A DNA stretch of 64,000 bases from Lomentospora prolificans. Its lineage: Eukaryota > Ascomycota > Sordariomycetes > Microascales > Microascaceae. Made by a program: the position numbers and the translations under genes. The stretch spans positions 558,001 through 622,000 of the forward strand of contig JARFXM010000001.1 in the NCBI GenBank assembly GCA_029532625.1, given 5' to 3'. The notes beneath the pieces are model-generated. The model saw only the letters and a program-made list of their open reading frames with translations. It was not told the origin of the DNA and searched no databases. Positions 20,837-32,917 of this stretch are shown piece by piece; within the stretch, counting starts at the first letter, position 1, and every line of letters starts with the position of its first letter.

Positions 20837-22169
20837 TGCGAGACCCAAGGGAGTTGTGTTTGAAACTGTATTGGAATCTTATGATTAGGAAATACAGGTA
20901 CCTTGAGATAAACGGTATCTCGAGATGTAAATACCTTGGATGCAGTGGGTGATTGGAATAAATGACGCTAGGATGTAGGGTTAAAGGTGCTTCGGTGTCC
21001 AACGAATAGCAAATTCTTTTTCTTTTCTAACAGACAAGATGCTCTCATAGAAGCTGATAGGCTGGAAGGTGCAATCTAATAGTGCCTTAATTATCTAGAC
21101 ATAACCCTCGCCAGTCGACACTTCCTACTCTGGTCTATATCTCTAGTTGAAGTTTGGAAGGACGCGGTTTCCCTGTCTTGTTAGCCCTTCGACGCGCACC
21201 CCGGCTTCGAAATCCAGCCTAGGATGCATGCGAGTAGTGCTCATAGAATGATATACAACTCCCTGCCCGCAATTACAAGAATAATATCGTTCTATGAGCA
21301 CGTGTGGGTAGTCTTCGGCCAACGGAACCGCTTACCCAGCCCTTACCCGGCCATCACGTAAATACTCATCCCAACATTGGACGTATGCATTTACTTTGAG
21401 ACTGAAACCTCTTCTTCAACAATCCTCCCCTTTTAATTAGTTCCATGATTGAGTGCGCCCATATCATCGGCACAGACTAGGTCGGCAGTCGTCCAAAGTG
21501 GAGACCCCGGCTGGCGATATCCGCAAGCTGGACACGAGAATTAAGCTCGCTGGCTCAGCCCTACAGTTCAAGCTTGAAACGGCACTGTTCCATCCAACTT
21601 CCTCTGAACCAGCTAAATCTCATCGATGCTAGATTTATCTATAAATCCTGAGGTTAGGAAAAAAATTTTTAAAAAATCCTAGAAAGAAAACTCCATAACA
21701 CACACTTTTCAGCTTCCAGCGCGACTCGTGTGCGGCCGCTGGCGCTGATGACGACGACCGTGGATTTGTAAGGCATCGTTGATCCGTCAATTGCCATAAT
21801 CACCCTCTCCGATTCTCCGATCAAGCCGCCCTCGGAACCCACAAGAAGTGCCACGAAATGCCAGCTGAACAATTCGGAGTCTCGCCGGACGCACGGGGAA
21901 CCTGAATCCATTGGCGCTTCCAGGTTCCTCTGCCTGTGGAATCCACGAATCTTCCAAGGGTGGGGAAATCCGACGCCAGCGAGATCCTTAAGACCCACAT
22001 CCCCCATCCTCATAAAAGCGCCGCCTGGCTAGCTGGCTGCACCGCATCTTGTCGTCATAATTATAATTCCACCCAAGCTATCCAAAGCCATACCCAATCA
22101 ATCGATCCTCTCCCAATATACTATATACACTTAACCACAGTCACAAAATATTCCCCAAGACTCTCCAAG
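20837..22169. other. Divergent upstream region
   Basis: About 1.3 kb between the 140-residue gene (minus) and the DUF1857 gene (plus). A/T-rich. No coding signal that I can defend. Confidence 0.4.
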
Positions 22170-22680
22170 ATGCCCTCCGCAAACTACATCGCCTACACGG
22201 CCCCCATCAACCCCCCCCGGCGCAACCCCGGTCCTCACGCGAACACACATCTGGCCCCTCCTCCAGCGCAAGATTGCGCGCGCCCAAGACTTTGTCGGCG
22301 GCGCCCTCGTCGCCACCGACGTCCTCGCCAGGTCCACCACAGACCAGGGTAACCCCGTGACCACACGCGAGGTCACCTTTGCCGCCGACAAGGGCGGCCA
22401 CAAAATGCGCGAGGACTGCGTCGAGTATTATCCCATGAAGGTTGAGTTCTTGCAGCCCAACGGCGGCGGACGGGTGCAGAACATTATTGGCGACGGAGCT
22501 GACGGGCAGCTGTACATGACGTACACGTTCGAGTGGATGCATCCGGAACTGGAAGGGGATGAGGAGGGGTTGAAGAAAAAGTATGAGGTGGAGAGGCGGA
22601 TGGCGAAGGAGGCTGTTGATGGGACTATCAAGGTTATGAGAGAGATGGTTGCTGATGGAAGGTGGCAAGAGAAATATTAG
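22170..22680 (+). CDS. DUF1857 (SRPBCC-like) protein with +1 homopolymer frameshift
   Basis: The frame opens at 22170 (MPSANYIAYTAPINPP) and breaks in the C run at 22211-22218. Counting one C fewer, it continues as GATPVLTRTHIWPLLQRKI, AQDFVGGALV, TTREVTFAADKGGH, then VKMREDCVEYYP-like strands and a helical C-terminus (KEAVDGTIKVMREMVADGRW). That is the normal DUF1857 pattern and length (169 residues without the extra base). The family has a START/SRPBCC-like fold and no firmly established role. The break is more likely a sequencing error than a true pseudogene, because the rest is intact and SEC7 in the same window shows the same +1 error twice. No intron explains it. Confidence 0.75.
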
Positions 22681-22901
22681 ACGTCCTCGCAGGCATAAAC
22701 AAAGTCAAAAGTCAACAATAATAGAATAGAGTCGATTCAAGTCGCGAGGTACTGTCCATGTTACATTTGTAAACACGTCCATTCCTTACTCTGTCATTTC
22801 GTTCTTTGCCTAATGCATTTGCATCAATGTACCACTAGTCCCATTCCCAGAGCCACGCCATCAAATCAAACCAAAGTTCTAATACGTCCGAGGACAAAGT
22901 T

Positions 22902-23408
22902 CTAATACTTCTGAGGACACTGAGGTCCAACCCCAAACTCCAAATCCACAACCCAGCTAACATCACCCTCACCCCCATAGGGATCCTCACAAACCTCCTC
23001 AAACTCCACGTCGGGATGGTCGCAGAATCTCTCGGGAGGCACGCACTTGCAATACTGAGTACAAGCCCTCACTTCGCCACAGCAGCTGCTAGAGTGCGCC
23101 TCGCACCAAGCATCCCAGGCCTTGCACATGCACACTTGGTGCGAGAGGTCGGGCCCGCGTTCGTAGCAGCACCCCTCCTGGAGATGGAACGAGGCGGGAG
23201 GGACGGGGATGTTTGGCATGACAAAGTCGGGAGACTCGACGACGGTGTTGTTAGGAATGCCGCAGAGCGGGGAGACGGGAATGAGGGCGTCGTCGGTCTT
23301 GTTAGGAATGCCGCAGAGCGGGGAGACGGGAATGAAGCGGTCGTCGTGGGGATTGGCCTGTGCGGCGATGTAAGGGAGGGCTACGATGGCGAGGAGAAAC
23401 ACCTTCAT
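22902..23408 (-). CDS. Secreted cysteine-rich protein with duplicated 17-residue unit
   Basis: Single exon, 168 residues. Signal peptide (VFLLAIVALPYIAAQA). Two tandem copies of DD(R/A)(F/L)IPVSPLCGIPN(K/N)T follow at about residues 22-55, encoded by two near-identical 51-bp units. The C-terminal half is dense in cysteine (GCCYERG, VCMCKAWDAWCEAH, SSCCGEVRACTQYCKC, about 15 in all). An acidic tail ends in CPQKY. No membrane anchor. This looks like an extracellular, disulfide-rich protein of the kind often considered effector candidates. The family is not recognised. Confidence 0.7.
   Translation of the reverse strand: MKVFLLAIVALPYIAAQANPHDDRFIPVSPLCGIPNKTDDALIPVSPLCGIPNNTVVESPDFVMPNIPVPPASFHLQEGCCYERGPDLSHQVCMCKAWDAWCEAHSSSCCGEVRACTQYCKCVPPERFCDHPDVEFEEVCEDPYGGEGDVSWVVDLEFGVGPQCPQKY
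23250..23345 (-). repeat. 51-bp tandem duplication within the Cys-rich secreted protein
   Basis: Two units starting near 23250 and 23301 on the plus strand share an almost identical core (TTAGGAATGCCGCAGAGCGG and the following bases) and keep the reading frame. Confidence 0.85.
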
Positions 23409-24274
23409 GGGGCCCTAGACTGAATGTTGGTATGTCCTTGGGAAAAAGATGGCCTCGTAGGCTCAGACGGGGGGAAGAGACCTACCATCTGAGGCGCACC
23501 TTTCTGGATGAGAGACATGTTTGCCAGACTTATCGACGTCTCGAGTCTCGGTGGATATTGATCGTGTCAATTGACACTGAATGTAAGTGCTTGTCGTGTA
23601 AAAAGCCTTGAGGGCGAACGAACACGTTGGGTTTGAAAGTCTGCGTAGGCAATGTCTGAGGAAAAGCAAAAGGGTCATACCAGAATCTGGGGTTATGTGG
23701 GCTGAACAGCTTGAGGGGATAGTGAACAAGGATGGAACCAATACTGGAGGCCCTGTATTTATATGTAAAATGACTGTCAGTTAAAATCAAGGAGCCCCTT
23801 GAGGGTTCTCTTGAGTTTCAATGGCTTCCTCGCTCACACTAGAGATTGATGTGTATGTAGGAGAGCAATGCACTCTCCTAGAAAGCTAGACCACAGCATT
23901 GGGATTTTATGGCTTATTTCGTCCTTCCTTAGTCAATCATGGCTCATTGATATCCCTTTATTCACCCCCACCCTCTTAAAAACCGCCCTTTACTGTTGGC
24001 TTGCGCGGGTAGCAGAGGGAGACGGACCTAGACATTGATATCAAACACCTACCCCGCCAACATCGACGGGGTCCTGCCTCTTGCTCGGTCAACAACAGCA
24101 TGCGCGAAGAGAAATCATGTAGAATTAAACTTAGATACTTCTATGTCTCCCCATCTACTTAAAATAATACCCGTCTATGTCGTTTCTAACCATTAGAGGA
24201 AACCCACAGAAACGGAAATCGTGACAAAAAGAAACATTATTCAATCCAGCTCTAGGTCTTAAAACGGGTATCTC
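23409..24274. other. Intergenic, upstream of the Cys-rich secreted protein
   Basis: About 0.87 kb between the Cys-rich protein gene and the sulfate permease gene, both on the minus strand. No coding signal beyond a candidate TATA box. Confidence 0.4.
23756..23763 (-). promoter_or_regulatory. Candidate TATA box (TATAAATA)
   Basis: On the minus strand, TATAAATA lies about 350 bases upstream of the ATG at 23408. The distance is long, so it would imply a long leader or a leader intron. Confidence 0.3.
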
Positions 24275-26882
24275 TCAAGCCTTCGTAGAAGCATTCGAAG
24301 GCCAGCCATCCTTTGCCCGGGCGTTCTGCACAGCAGACTCCACGGCCTCCACAAGATCTGCATGGAACAGTGGTCTATCCACCGCATGCACTGTTCCAAG
24401 CTTGGAGTATTTGACTCCTCCAACCGTCCGCTCTTGCGCCTCGATCTCCTGGATCTGGTCCTCGTGGACCCGCATAACCGAGCGGTTTGGCCTCAGATAT
24501 GATACGCAGGCACCCTCTTCGCGGCCCAAGTCGGAACCTCCGACCTCGCCAACAGTGTAAGTGTGCCTGAAGCCCGTGGTCAAGTTTTCGCCATCAGCAT
24601 CAGGGGGATATCCAAACCCGGCGATGGCGAGTGCTCGTCGCGTCCAGCGGTTGTACATGTTCGCAAAGTGCCATTCTACGACATCCGGCGCAGCGTAGCG
24701 GTCAAGAGCCTCGCGAAGATGGACTAGGCCGTGGATAGTGGTGATGTCGAGCCTATTAACGGCGGAAAAGTCCAGAACAACGGCACGGAGGTAGGGCAAG
24801 GGTTCAACGGCGTCTGTTTGCGTGGCCGCAGCATTGCACCACAATCGGTCCTACACGACGGCGTTAGTATGTTTCCCCCAAAAGGCTTTCTTTGTGAAAT
24901 AAACACATACCGAAGGGTGCTCAAGCTTCTCTTCAGTTGTCCTTCGGGTAGTCTTTTCAATGTATGTCTTAAGAATATCAATGTGGTGCGCGTGGTTGGT
25001 GTAATTGAAGCCTTCGGGGAATCGGTAAATGATGACCCCAGGATAAGGCACCCGAACCTCCACGTGCGGGTTGACTCCGTTGCTCCGGTCAAGGGGTACA
25101 AAAATATACCGTCCCTTGTCATCCTGCGCGTATCCAGGCATAGACGGCGCAGGGGTGGCATCGGGATCAGCCTTAGAATTGGAGTCACCAGTCTTGGTAA
25201 TATCATAGACTTTGATGCGTCCCATAAACTTGCCACTTGTCCTCGAGAGACCAACGAGCAAGACAACGGCCGAAAGACAAATGGTCACGTACATCGACAC
25301 TTCTAGGGACTCGAAGAAGGCACAGATAACACCAATGACCCAAATGCAGAACTCAAGCTGAGACAGCTGCCAGTAGCCGTAGAGGGTCGCGGGGGTGGCT
25401 ACAAGGTTACTGACAGCGTGTATGATGAGCGCCGCAAGAGCTGCCATGGGGATGTAGAAGAACACTCCAGTGAGGACATAGAGAGCAAGGACCAAAAGGC
25501 CTGCGCTGAAAACACCAGATCCAGGGGTGCGAACACCAGCCTTGGAGAGCACGGCAGAAGCTCCGAATGAGCCGGTGCACGAATAACCACCCACGAAGGG
25601 ACCAACCACATTAGCAGCACCCTGGGCGACAATTTCCTGTGACGCAATGACGGTGTAGTTGAACATGCGGCCAAAGGACTTGGCAATTGCAATATGCTCA
25701 ATGATGAGAATAATGATAATAGCGGGGAGTTCCGGGAGAATCAGCTTGAGGAGCTCGAGGTCCATTTTTGGAGGACCGGCGTGGCTGAAGCCAACTTCGA
25801 TCTTGTTGACCAATCGGAACTTGGGATCATCGCGATGGTTGCGGTTGACAATGAAACTGATAATGGTGTACAAGATCATGGCGGCGACTTGCCTCAAAGA
25901 CGACGCGGCTTCCCACAACCGCTTCTTATGGGGCTGCCTGCGGGCCATGTGGGCACAGAATTCTCTCACCATGAAGAGCAACACAAGGCAGGACACACCG
26001 ATCGCAGCGTCAAGTCTGGCATTCGGGAGGGCTTTGAGAGTATTACCAAGGACCTTGTAAGGGGATTCTCGAGTGTTGAGACCGGGGATTCCCAAACAAA
26101 CGGGTAACTGGGTCAACATGATGGTAATACTGGCAGAGGTAACGAAGGCGGAGATGGGAATATAGGGGATGAACTCGATGATCCATCCCAAGCGGAGTAA
26201 CCCAATCACAACTAAGATGATGCCGGATACCAGGGACACTGTTTTCGCTATGTCCTCGGAAGCATATACTCCAGGTCTTTCCTCTTGAACTGATGTTACA
26301 ATGCCACCGACTAAGAGAGAACCAACAGCCGTAGTCTGTTGTCATGGATGGTTAGTGAGGAGAGTCATGGGCCGGAGACCACTTTCACTTACTCCGATAA
26401 CAATATCTCGTGAGGTACCAAACATCCAATAGAGGACGGCACCGGAGAATGAAGTATATAGACCGAACTCGGGGGTTAATTGGGCAAGCAAAGCATAAGC
26501 CATCGCCTGGGGGACGACGACAAAACCGACAGTTATCCCTAGGCGCAGTTAGCCTCCGATTCCACCGTGGTTAATGAGAGCGGGCTGATAGATCTTGAGA
26601 CATACCAGCAATGACGTCTCCAATGAGCCACCGCAGATTATACCTAGGGAGCCATTGTGCACAGGGAAACAGTTCGCGGAAGTAGTTCACTACTCCCTCT
26701 TTGGTAGGCTTCAGTTCGCGGAAGAACTCTCCTATCGTAGGTTCGCTTTCGATGTATACTTCCGCAGGGTACAATTCGTTCTTTGCCTTTTCCTCTAAAT
26801 CCTTGGATATTTGCGTATAACGATCATTGGGTTGGATTCCCAGGGCCTTGGTGGCCATATCGAGCATACGGCTAGAAGCCAT
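24275..26882 (-). CDS. Sulfate permease, SLC26/SulP family
   Basis: Exons 26882-26606, 26538-26393, 26335-24911 and 24850-24275 total 2424 nt (807 residues). Intron donors are GTATGT, GTAAGT and GTATGT; the first intron has a GGCTAAC branch site. A cytosolic N-terminus (about 90 residues, with the fungal motif YFRELFPCAQWLPRYN) leads into the SulP signature region: AGITVGFVVVPQAMAYALLA, then PEFGLYTSFSGAVLYWMFGT. Many hydrophobic segments follow (IIEFIPYIPISAFVTSASI, QEIVAQGAANVVGPFVGGYS, TGSFGASAVLSKAGVRTPGS). The C-terminal part is a STAS domain (VVLDFSAVNRLDITTIHGLV), split by the last intron. Overall it resembles fungal sulfate permeases such as Neurospora CYS-14 and yeast SUL1/2, plasma-membrane proton-coupled sulfate importers. 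Sulfur regulation is expected from family knowledge, but no specific site was identified. Confidence 0.9.
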
Positions 26883-29268
26883 GATGGGTAGTGCTACCTC
26901 TAGTAACGAAGCAGAGCATAGGGGGAGATGTGGAGACGTGAAGACGTGAAGTCGTAAAGACGTAAAGTTTAAGACCGTCTTGAGATTACCGGGTCCTCTT
27001 CAAGGGTATTATAGAAAAAGCGAGTGGCGGTAGGTAGGGGACACGAAGTTCCTGACGTGGATGCCAAGAAAATCTAAGCGATCAGAGTTCGGACATCTAA
27101 GAAGAAAGCAAGTCCACCCTCAACAAGAAAGAGAAACTTCGTACCAAAGGAAGGGTTATCGAAGATGAGGTGTGGATGCAAATGAGAGGTCATTGGAGAA
27201 GCATCGACCTTGGTCGATTTACACGGAGGAGGAGGAGATATTAAGAGGAGGATACCGCCGGGAGGGGTGATGGGTAAAAAATGTCCGAATTGCACCCATC
27301 GCATGAGAAAACAAGACGACTGAAAAGCTTACGGATAGAGTCAAGTACAAGTAAAGTCCATCCCGGGAAAGCGCACCCCCCTTCCGGCCCCCGTCTCCCC
27401 CCATCGCTTCCAATGGCAATGACCGAGTGGGCCCAGCGGCGTTTGGACCCATTTCGTCCCCGATAGGACACTAGGAGGGGTCTAGGCGCCTCCTTCCTCA
27501 TTCGAGAGTTTGGAGATGAAGCCAACAGTCACTCCTGCCAGGTTGAATCCAGCCACAAAGTATCACCCATGTCCAAGACCACGTCACGATGCAAGCGTTC
27601 TTTCTATCCTGTCACCCTGGGGGCCATCAGTCACAACTATGCGGCCCACCGATATCCGAAAACATCTTCGCTTCCGCAGCACTAGAGGGCCCTCCCGGCC
27701 CATCCATGAGAGCTTCGAGGAGCAAGGAAAGTAGCCCGGGGAGCGCGCTAGGAAGTCGGTAGGACCTCGGTAGGGGCTGTCGTAGGGACTCGGTGCTCCC
27801 CACAACCAAAACTTTACCGTTGCCGGTTACTCGGCATGGCTAGCGTCTACCAGTTGAAGGGAAGAGACGACCCATCCGTTAATAGTACTGAAGTTGCTGG
27901 TAGAAAGTCTTTTTTTTCCTCTTTGTCTCGAAGGACGATGGCCGGAAAAGCGCACGCCGCTACTCCGGATCTTTCATTGCGGGCACTTTGCCCCCTTCGA
28001 TGAGTAGGTTGGGCCCGGTGGAGCGGCGTCCAAGGTTTCTTTCTGCAGACACCCCTGCCACACAGGTGGCCAGCTGCACGTCGTGCAGATCTCGTGTTTA
28101 ATAATCGAAAATTCCCGCTTTTTCTGACAGGGACGCAACGTTTTGGGGCGCTGGCGGGCTGGGGTGATGGGGAACAACCGAAACTTTACAAACACCACCC
28201 TTTCGGTCAGGCCTTTTAGGTTGACACCGCCAGTGCCCGAGCCAATAGTCGGCGAATGCCTGTCCAGTCCCTGTAAACGAAGCCATCGCTGGATCTTCCC
28301 ATTGGTCTTATCGGGCCCAGTTAGCTCGATCGGGGTTATGGGAGCGAAAATTTGATACATGGTATGACCATGCCCGGGCTCTTCGTTGACTAAAGTCGCC
28401 GTCTACTGGTTCGAAGTGTCCGAGAATGAATTACTCCAGGCCAAGGCCCATACATTCAAACAATGGAATGGCCCGCTCCTATCCTTGAGGACGCAGCAAA
28501 TTCACATGCCTTACGCATTGCAAAGTCCTCGACAAAAGACTCATCGTACCAAGGTTTAGTGCGCGTGCCATTCAGCCATGATTCTCGCTCTACTGAGTAA
28601 TGAAGATTTGCCCACACCGATATTACCGAACCGAACCGCCCCGCAACAGAGAAATATACCAAGTTCTCGATGCAAGCCAAGTCGAAAATGCCCTGAGCGT
28701 GTAAAATAAGATCGCCCCAATACAACCCTATTATATACAGCAAGCCACATTTTCCAGGAATTTGCCAACCGCAGCCCACAATCATTATATACCTTGTGAC
28801 TCAACGAGCCACGAAAGCCTTTGAGAGAAGAAGAGTCTCCCTACTTTTGCCTCTTATGTGTGGCTTCACCGCTGGCCCACCCTGTGCTGCACAGGGAACG
28901 CTGGTACAGGGCCCCGCCGAAGAACGGAGAGCGACTTGGGTTACTTAATCGTGCGTCGATCCAGGATCAGGTGCTGCAGGTGCTCTTCTCGTCCCGGATA
29001 CCGGCACCCGAGTGTGTGTGCGTCTGCCAGCAGGATGACGTTCCTTCTTTGGGCTCGACCTTTGTTCGTTCTCTGCCTCTCGTTTTTTTCAGACAAATAA
29101 ATTGACCGTATATGCGTAGCGGGAGCTTTGATGACGAGGGTGGGCGCTCGAAACCATCGTCAAGGTTCTGCGCCCTCTGTTTCTTCAATTTCCAAAGCAC
29201 GACACAGCGGTTAAGCCCATGTACAGCCCGTTCCTTGGAAAGGAAAACAAATGGTGACGGAGCGAAAT
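26883..29268. other. Gene-poor region, 2.4 kb
   Basis: Minus-strand open frames at 27974-28360 (128 codons) and 28456-28785 (109 codons) have neither splice context nor recognisable motifs. Some short G/C runs and a T9 run near 27910. I see no supportable gene. Confidence 0.4.
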
Positions 29269-30216
29269 CTAGTAGTAACCCCCATCATCGCCGCCGTCAT
29301 CACCGTCATCACCATCCCCATCTCCGTCATCGAAGTAGGCTTCGGCGTCGTAGTCACCCGCATCTTCATCATCGTATGCGTAGTCCTCGTCTTCCTCCTC
29401 CGCAGCCTCCGAGTCATAGGCCTCCTCTTGACCCTCCTCGGGTACCTCGCCAAGCTCCAGCTTCTTCATGAGCGCGGCATCGAAACCACTCCCGCCTTCT
29501 TTAGCGCCATGCATCCTAAACAGCTCTTCAGCCGTAGGTAATGACGTGACTGTGCTGAGTTTTAATTTCTTGTCTCCTTGCTTCTTCTTGCCACCGGGTC
29601 CATCCGCGCCATCGAGGGTTACGTGCAGCTCCGCAGGGAAGAGGCGTTTCAAGTACGGCCGTGTCGAAAAGTCGGGTAGATTGCGCTCGTTGGCCTTGAA
29701 TTTCGACGACCATGTCTCTACGCCGGTAAAGATGTCGGCCGTGGCCTTGGTCTTGACGGCATACTGCTTGTTGCGCTGCTGCTGGTCGTAGATGCGTTTC
29801 GGCCGCGTGGGGTCTCGTATCGTGTGTTTCTTCGTGTAGAGGGGGCCGTCGTGAATCTGGCGCTGGTAGAGCAGAAAGTTGTTGACGTAGCGGTTCTCCG
29901 CGTCGGTTAGGGTTCCAGCGGACTTAAACGAGTAAGGCTGCAAAAGGCGAAAAGTGATACACATTAGTCTTCGGCACAGGGCGGTGGTGCACATTGCAAA
30001 AAAAAAAAAAAAAAAAAAAAAGAATAAGGCAGGACCAAGCACACAGAACAAAAATAACAGCTGGGATGTATGGTGAGAACGAACCGGAAAAGTCTCCGAG
30101 GGCCGACCATCGACTTCATCAGATTCCCAGGGCAGAGGAGGGCCGCTTCGTCCTCCACGGGCGCCTCCACGTCCGCCGCGACCGCCCCCTCGAAAGCCAC
30201 CGCCGCCCCGGGACAT
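29269..30216 (-). CDS. RPC31: RNA polymerase III subunit Rpc31 (RPC7-like)
   Basis: Exons 30216-30085 and 29937-29269 total 801 nt (266 residues), separated by a 147-nt in-frame intron with a GTTCGT donor and TTTTGCAG acceptor. The N-terminus is an RGG-type Gly/Arg stretch (RGGGGFRGGGRGGRGG). The family motif region is PWESDEVDGRPSETFP joined to PYSFKSAGTLTDAENRYV, followed by DGPLYT. The C-terminus is a long Asp/Glu/Gly/Tyr tail (EEEDEDYAYDDEDAGD). The basic head, short conserved block and acidic tail are typical of Rpc31, part of the Rpc82-Rpc34-Rpc31 initiation subcomplex of Pol III. Reading through the intron would insert an unlikely F-rich segment encoded by an A24 tract (plus-strand view). 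Confidence 0.8.
   Translation of the reverse strand: MSRGGGGFRGGGRGGRGGARGGRSGPPLPWESDEVDGRPSETFPVRSHHTSQLLFLFCVLGPALFFFFFFFFFAMCTTALCRRLMCITFRLLQPYSFKSAGTLTDAENRYVNNFLLYQRQIHDGPLYTKKHTIRDPTRPKRIYDQQQRNKQYAVKTKATADIFTGVETWSSKFKANERNLPDFSTRPYLKRLFPAELHVTLDGADGPGGKKKQGDKKLKLSTVTSLPTAEELFRMHGAKEGGSGFDAALMKKLELGEVPEEGQEEAYDSEAAEEEDEDYAYDDEDAGDYDAEAYFDDGDGDGDDGDDGGDDGGYY
29998..30021. repeat. Homopolymer A24 inside the RPC31 intron
   Basis: On the coding (minus) strand this is a T24 run located mid-intron, about 60-85 bases before the acceptor. Confidence 0.85.
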
Positions 30217-31289
30217 TGGAGGTTATGAGGCGTCCCTATTCGAGAGCGGTAGGTTGACTGACGAAAGGCCCGTCTCGCTCGACTAGTTTGTGATTCCAGG
30301 GGTAACGATTCCGAAGGGGTGGGAGTCAAAAGGAGTTGACGCGGGGGTGAATTTTTGGCTCGAGATCACATGTTTGAGAGGCTGCGAAGGTGGGGGGTGA
30401 GAGAAGAAAAAAGGAAAAATTGCGCCTAGGATGACAGCCCGGCCAAAAAAGGTTCAATTGTAAGGCGAGAATGGTGGGCGCCGTAGCCTGACATCAGAAC
30501 CCCGCTGGCGAGCCGGCCTTTCAGCCTGCCTGCCTGGCAGTGGGTCATGCTGTGGTTGGCCAGCTCGTGCTACGAGTACGTACCACTTAATACTGGCGCT
30601 GCTGATTGGATTTGATCAATCGAGACTGTCAGGGCAGGGGTTTGACCTGCCGCTGCCGACCATCAAGGAGGCCCTCCGAGTCGCACAGCACTCGAGGCGA
30701 CATCTCGTCGTCTCATACATGTACTCTTCAGCCTTGGCGGAATCAAACCTCGGGCCCCAGCTGTATAAGGAGCGTCGCATCAAGATGAAGCCACTTTCAA
30801 GGGCGCAGGTGATGCATGCAGAGATAGCTCCCTCGATGGCCCCATCAGTCCATGATTACTGATCAGCTATCTCCATCTCAACAAAAACCAAAGCCATATC
30901 AGGAGCAAGGGGGGGGGGAGATCATCCATGAGCTGAGAGAACTTCCTTCTCTACATCTACTCCCGCCGGACCTTATCCAAACTTTCCACGGACGGAACAG
31001 GATTCGCACATCGAATCCGACTAGGCGGTATTGTACAGTTCATCTTCATTAAAGCAGGTTCAGTAACATTGATCAAATCCCTCCCCCAAACACCATCAGA
31101 ACAACCTAATCCTGTATTTTATGCAATGTACAAGTTTGATCTCAAGCCCAAGATCCCGTACAAATCCACGCAGTAACAGTCTCCAACAGGCAGGAAACAA
31201 ATGCCACAAAAACGACCATATGTAGGCTGGGTAACGCGTGAAAGTTGGAAAAAGAAAAAGGATGAAAAAAAGGAAAGACGACAGAAGCA
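30217..31289. other. Intergenic, RPC31 upstream / NUP49 downstream
   Basis: About 1.07 kb with no supportable gene. G9 run near 30910-30918. Confidence 0.4.
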
Positions 31290-32917
31290 CTAGATCATGG
31301 GGTTCAAGAACGCCATCTGCAACTTCGTCAGTGCCTCTCTTGTCTTACCCACTTCCACTGCCTGCCTGATGATAGCATTTCGCATGTCTACTAGAGTCGC
31401 CTTCATTTCTTCAAACGCGCTATTCGAGCTTCCCATGTGGTTTTGGAGGGCGGTGAGTTTCTGGTAGAGACCCCCCTCTACGTTGGGCATATGCTGCTGG
31501 ATCTCGGCAAGATACGACCGTAACTTGTCGTCTCGCTCGCTTAGCTGGGCACACTGCCTGTTGAAGAAACCTATGAGATCCGTCTCGTTAGGGTCGGCGC
31601 CGAAGCTCGTGTTGGCGCCAGATGCGGTCCAGAGGCCGGGGAGGTGGTAGTGAGCGGGGAGCTTGAGGTTCTCGACGGCGCGGCCCACTGTTTGTGCGTC
31701 GTCGATGTTCTTGTTACTGAGGCTGCGGAGCTCCTGGACGGCGGCAACGTCGCCTTCGAGCACAGCACGCTTAACTAGTTCGTACTTATTTTGCAGATAG
31801 GCGACGTCAACAGCAAGCTGCTTGATTTCCTGCTCATGCACCGGCGTGTAGCCCGCTATCTCATCCTTCCACTTGCTGACCTTTTGAATGGCAGCTTCGA
31901 TAGTTGTAATGAGAGTCTGGCCCTCTTTAGTAAGATCGTCAAACTTGGTGGAACCCTTCACCTGCGAGAGATCGACGCGAACACCGGGGGCGGCTTGTTG
32001 GGCTTGTTGTTGCTGCCCACCACTGTACATCAAGAAGGTTAGTTGGGCATTGGACCCCATGACTCGCGGTACTGGCCTTCACGCAAGCACTTGAAACATT
32101 CAGGGCCAGAGAGACTGAAAGTGATGAATGGAGCAAAAATGAACGTACAGGATGCTGCCCATCTGGGGCTGCTGAGACTGGCCAAAAAAGGAGCTGCCCT
32201 GGGTCTGTGTGGTGTTGGCGGTGCTGCCGCCAAACAGACCTCCAGCTGGCTTCTGCTGTTGCGCACCTCCAAAGAGCGATGACGTCTGCTGGGGTTGCTG
32301 AGTAGTCGTGGCACCGAAGAGGCTTGGCTTCGCAGGCTGGGGGTTGTTTCCAAACAGCCCACCTCCTGTCTGTTGTTGTTGTTGTGGTTGTTGTTGTTGC
32401 TGCTGCTGCTGCTGCTGGTTCTGCTGGTTCCCGAAGAGTCCACCGCCTTGATTTGCCGATCCGAATAGTCCACCCGTCGTTTGTGCCTGAGATGTATTCT
32501 GTGCATTGCCGAAAAGTCCTCCGGACTGTTGAGGCTGGGAGGCAGTGGCAGCGCTTCCAAAGAGACCCCCTGCCGCAGGCTTCGCAGCAGCGCTCCCGAA
32601 TAATCCACCCGTCGCCGGTGCTTGGGAAGTTGTCGCGGCTGACTGTCCGAAGAGACCACCGGCGGCCGGGGCCTGGGAGGTACTGGAACCGGAGCCACTG
32701 TAGATTGCCCAAGGTTAGTAAACGGATCCATGTAATGCCAAGCGCGTAGCCGATTCAAGCCCAAGACAACTCCTCGTATGCACAAAGTCTACTCCTCCAT
32801 CCGTCGGAAGCTCTCGTGAACGGCGACGAGATGCGGTGAAGCTACCTACAATAGATTGGCAGCCCCGGTATTGATGGACAGTCCACCAGGACCGCTGGCC
32901 GATCGCGCGAGCGCCAT
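31290..32917 (-). CDS. NUP49: Nucleoporin Nup49 (GLFG repeats and coiled coil)
   Basis: Exons 32917-32850, 32697-32149 and 32022-31290 sum to 1350 nt (449 residues). Introns: GTAGGT donor with ACTAAC branch and CTACAG acceptor; GTACGT donor with CAACTAACC branch and TGTACAG acceptor. The frame through the middle exon reads GGLFGQSAATTSQAP, GGLFGSAAAKPAAGGLFGSA, a poly-Gln tract, then GGGLFGNNPQ and SSLFGGAQQQ: classic GLFG repeats. The C-terminal half is coiled coil (LQNKYELVKRAVLEGD, VEGGLYQKLTALQNHM), typical of Nup49/Nup58. The protein belongs to the Nsp1-Nup57-Nup49 channel complex, where FG repeats form the permeability barrier. The first exon codes only MALARSASGPGGLSIN plus a few residues before the first GLF, joined by the splice. 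Confidence 0.85.

Noticed and set aside
28400..28440. tRNA-like box B string (GGTTCGAAG)
   Set aside because: No matching box A or cloverleaf pairing could be found around it.
27974..28785. Two minus-strand open frames (128 and 109 codons)
   Set aside because: No recognisable domain, no consistent splice sites and no promoter context.
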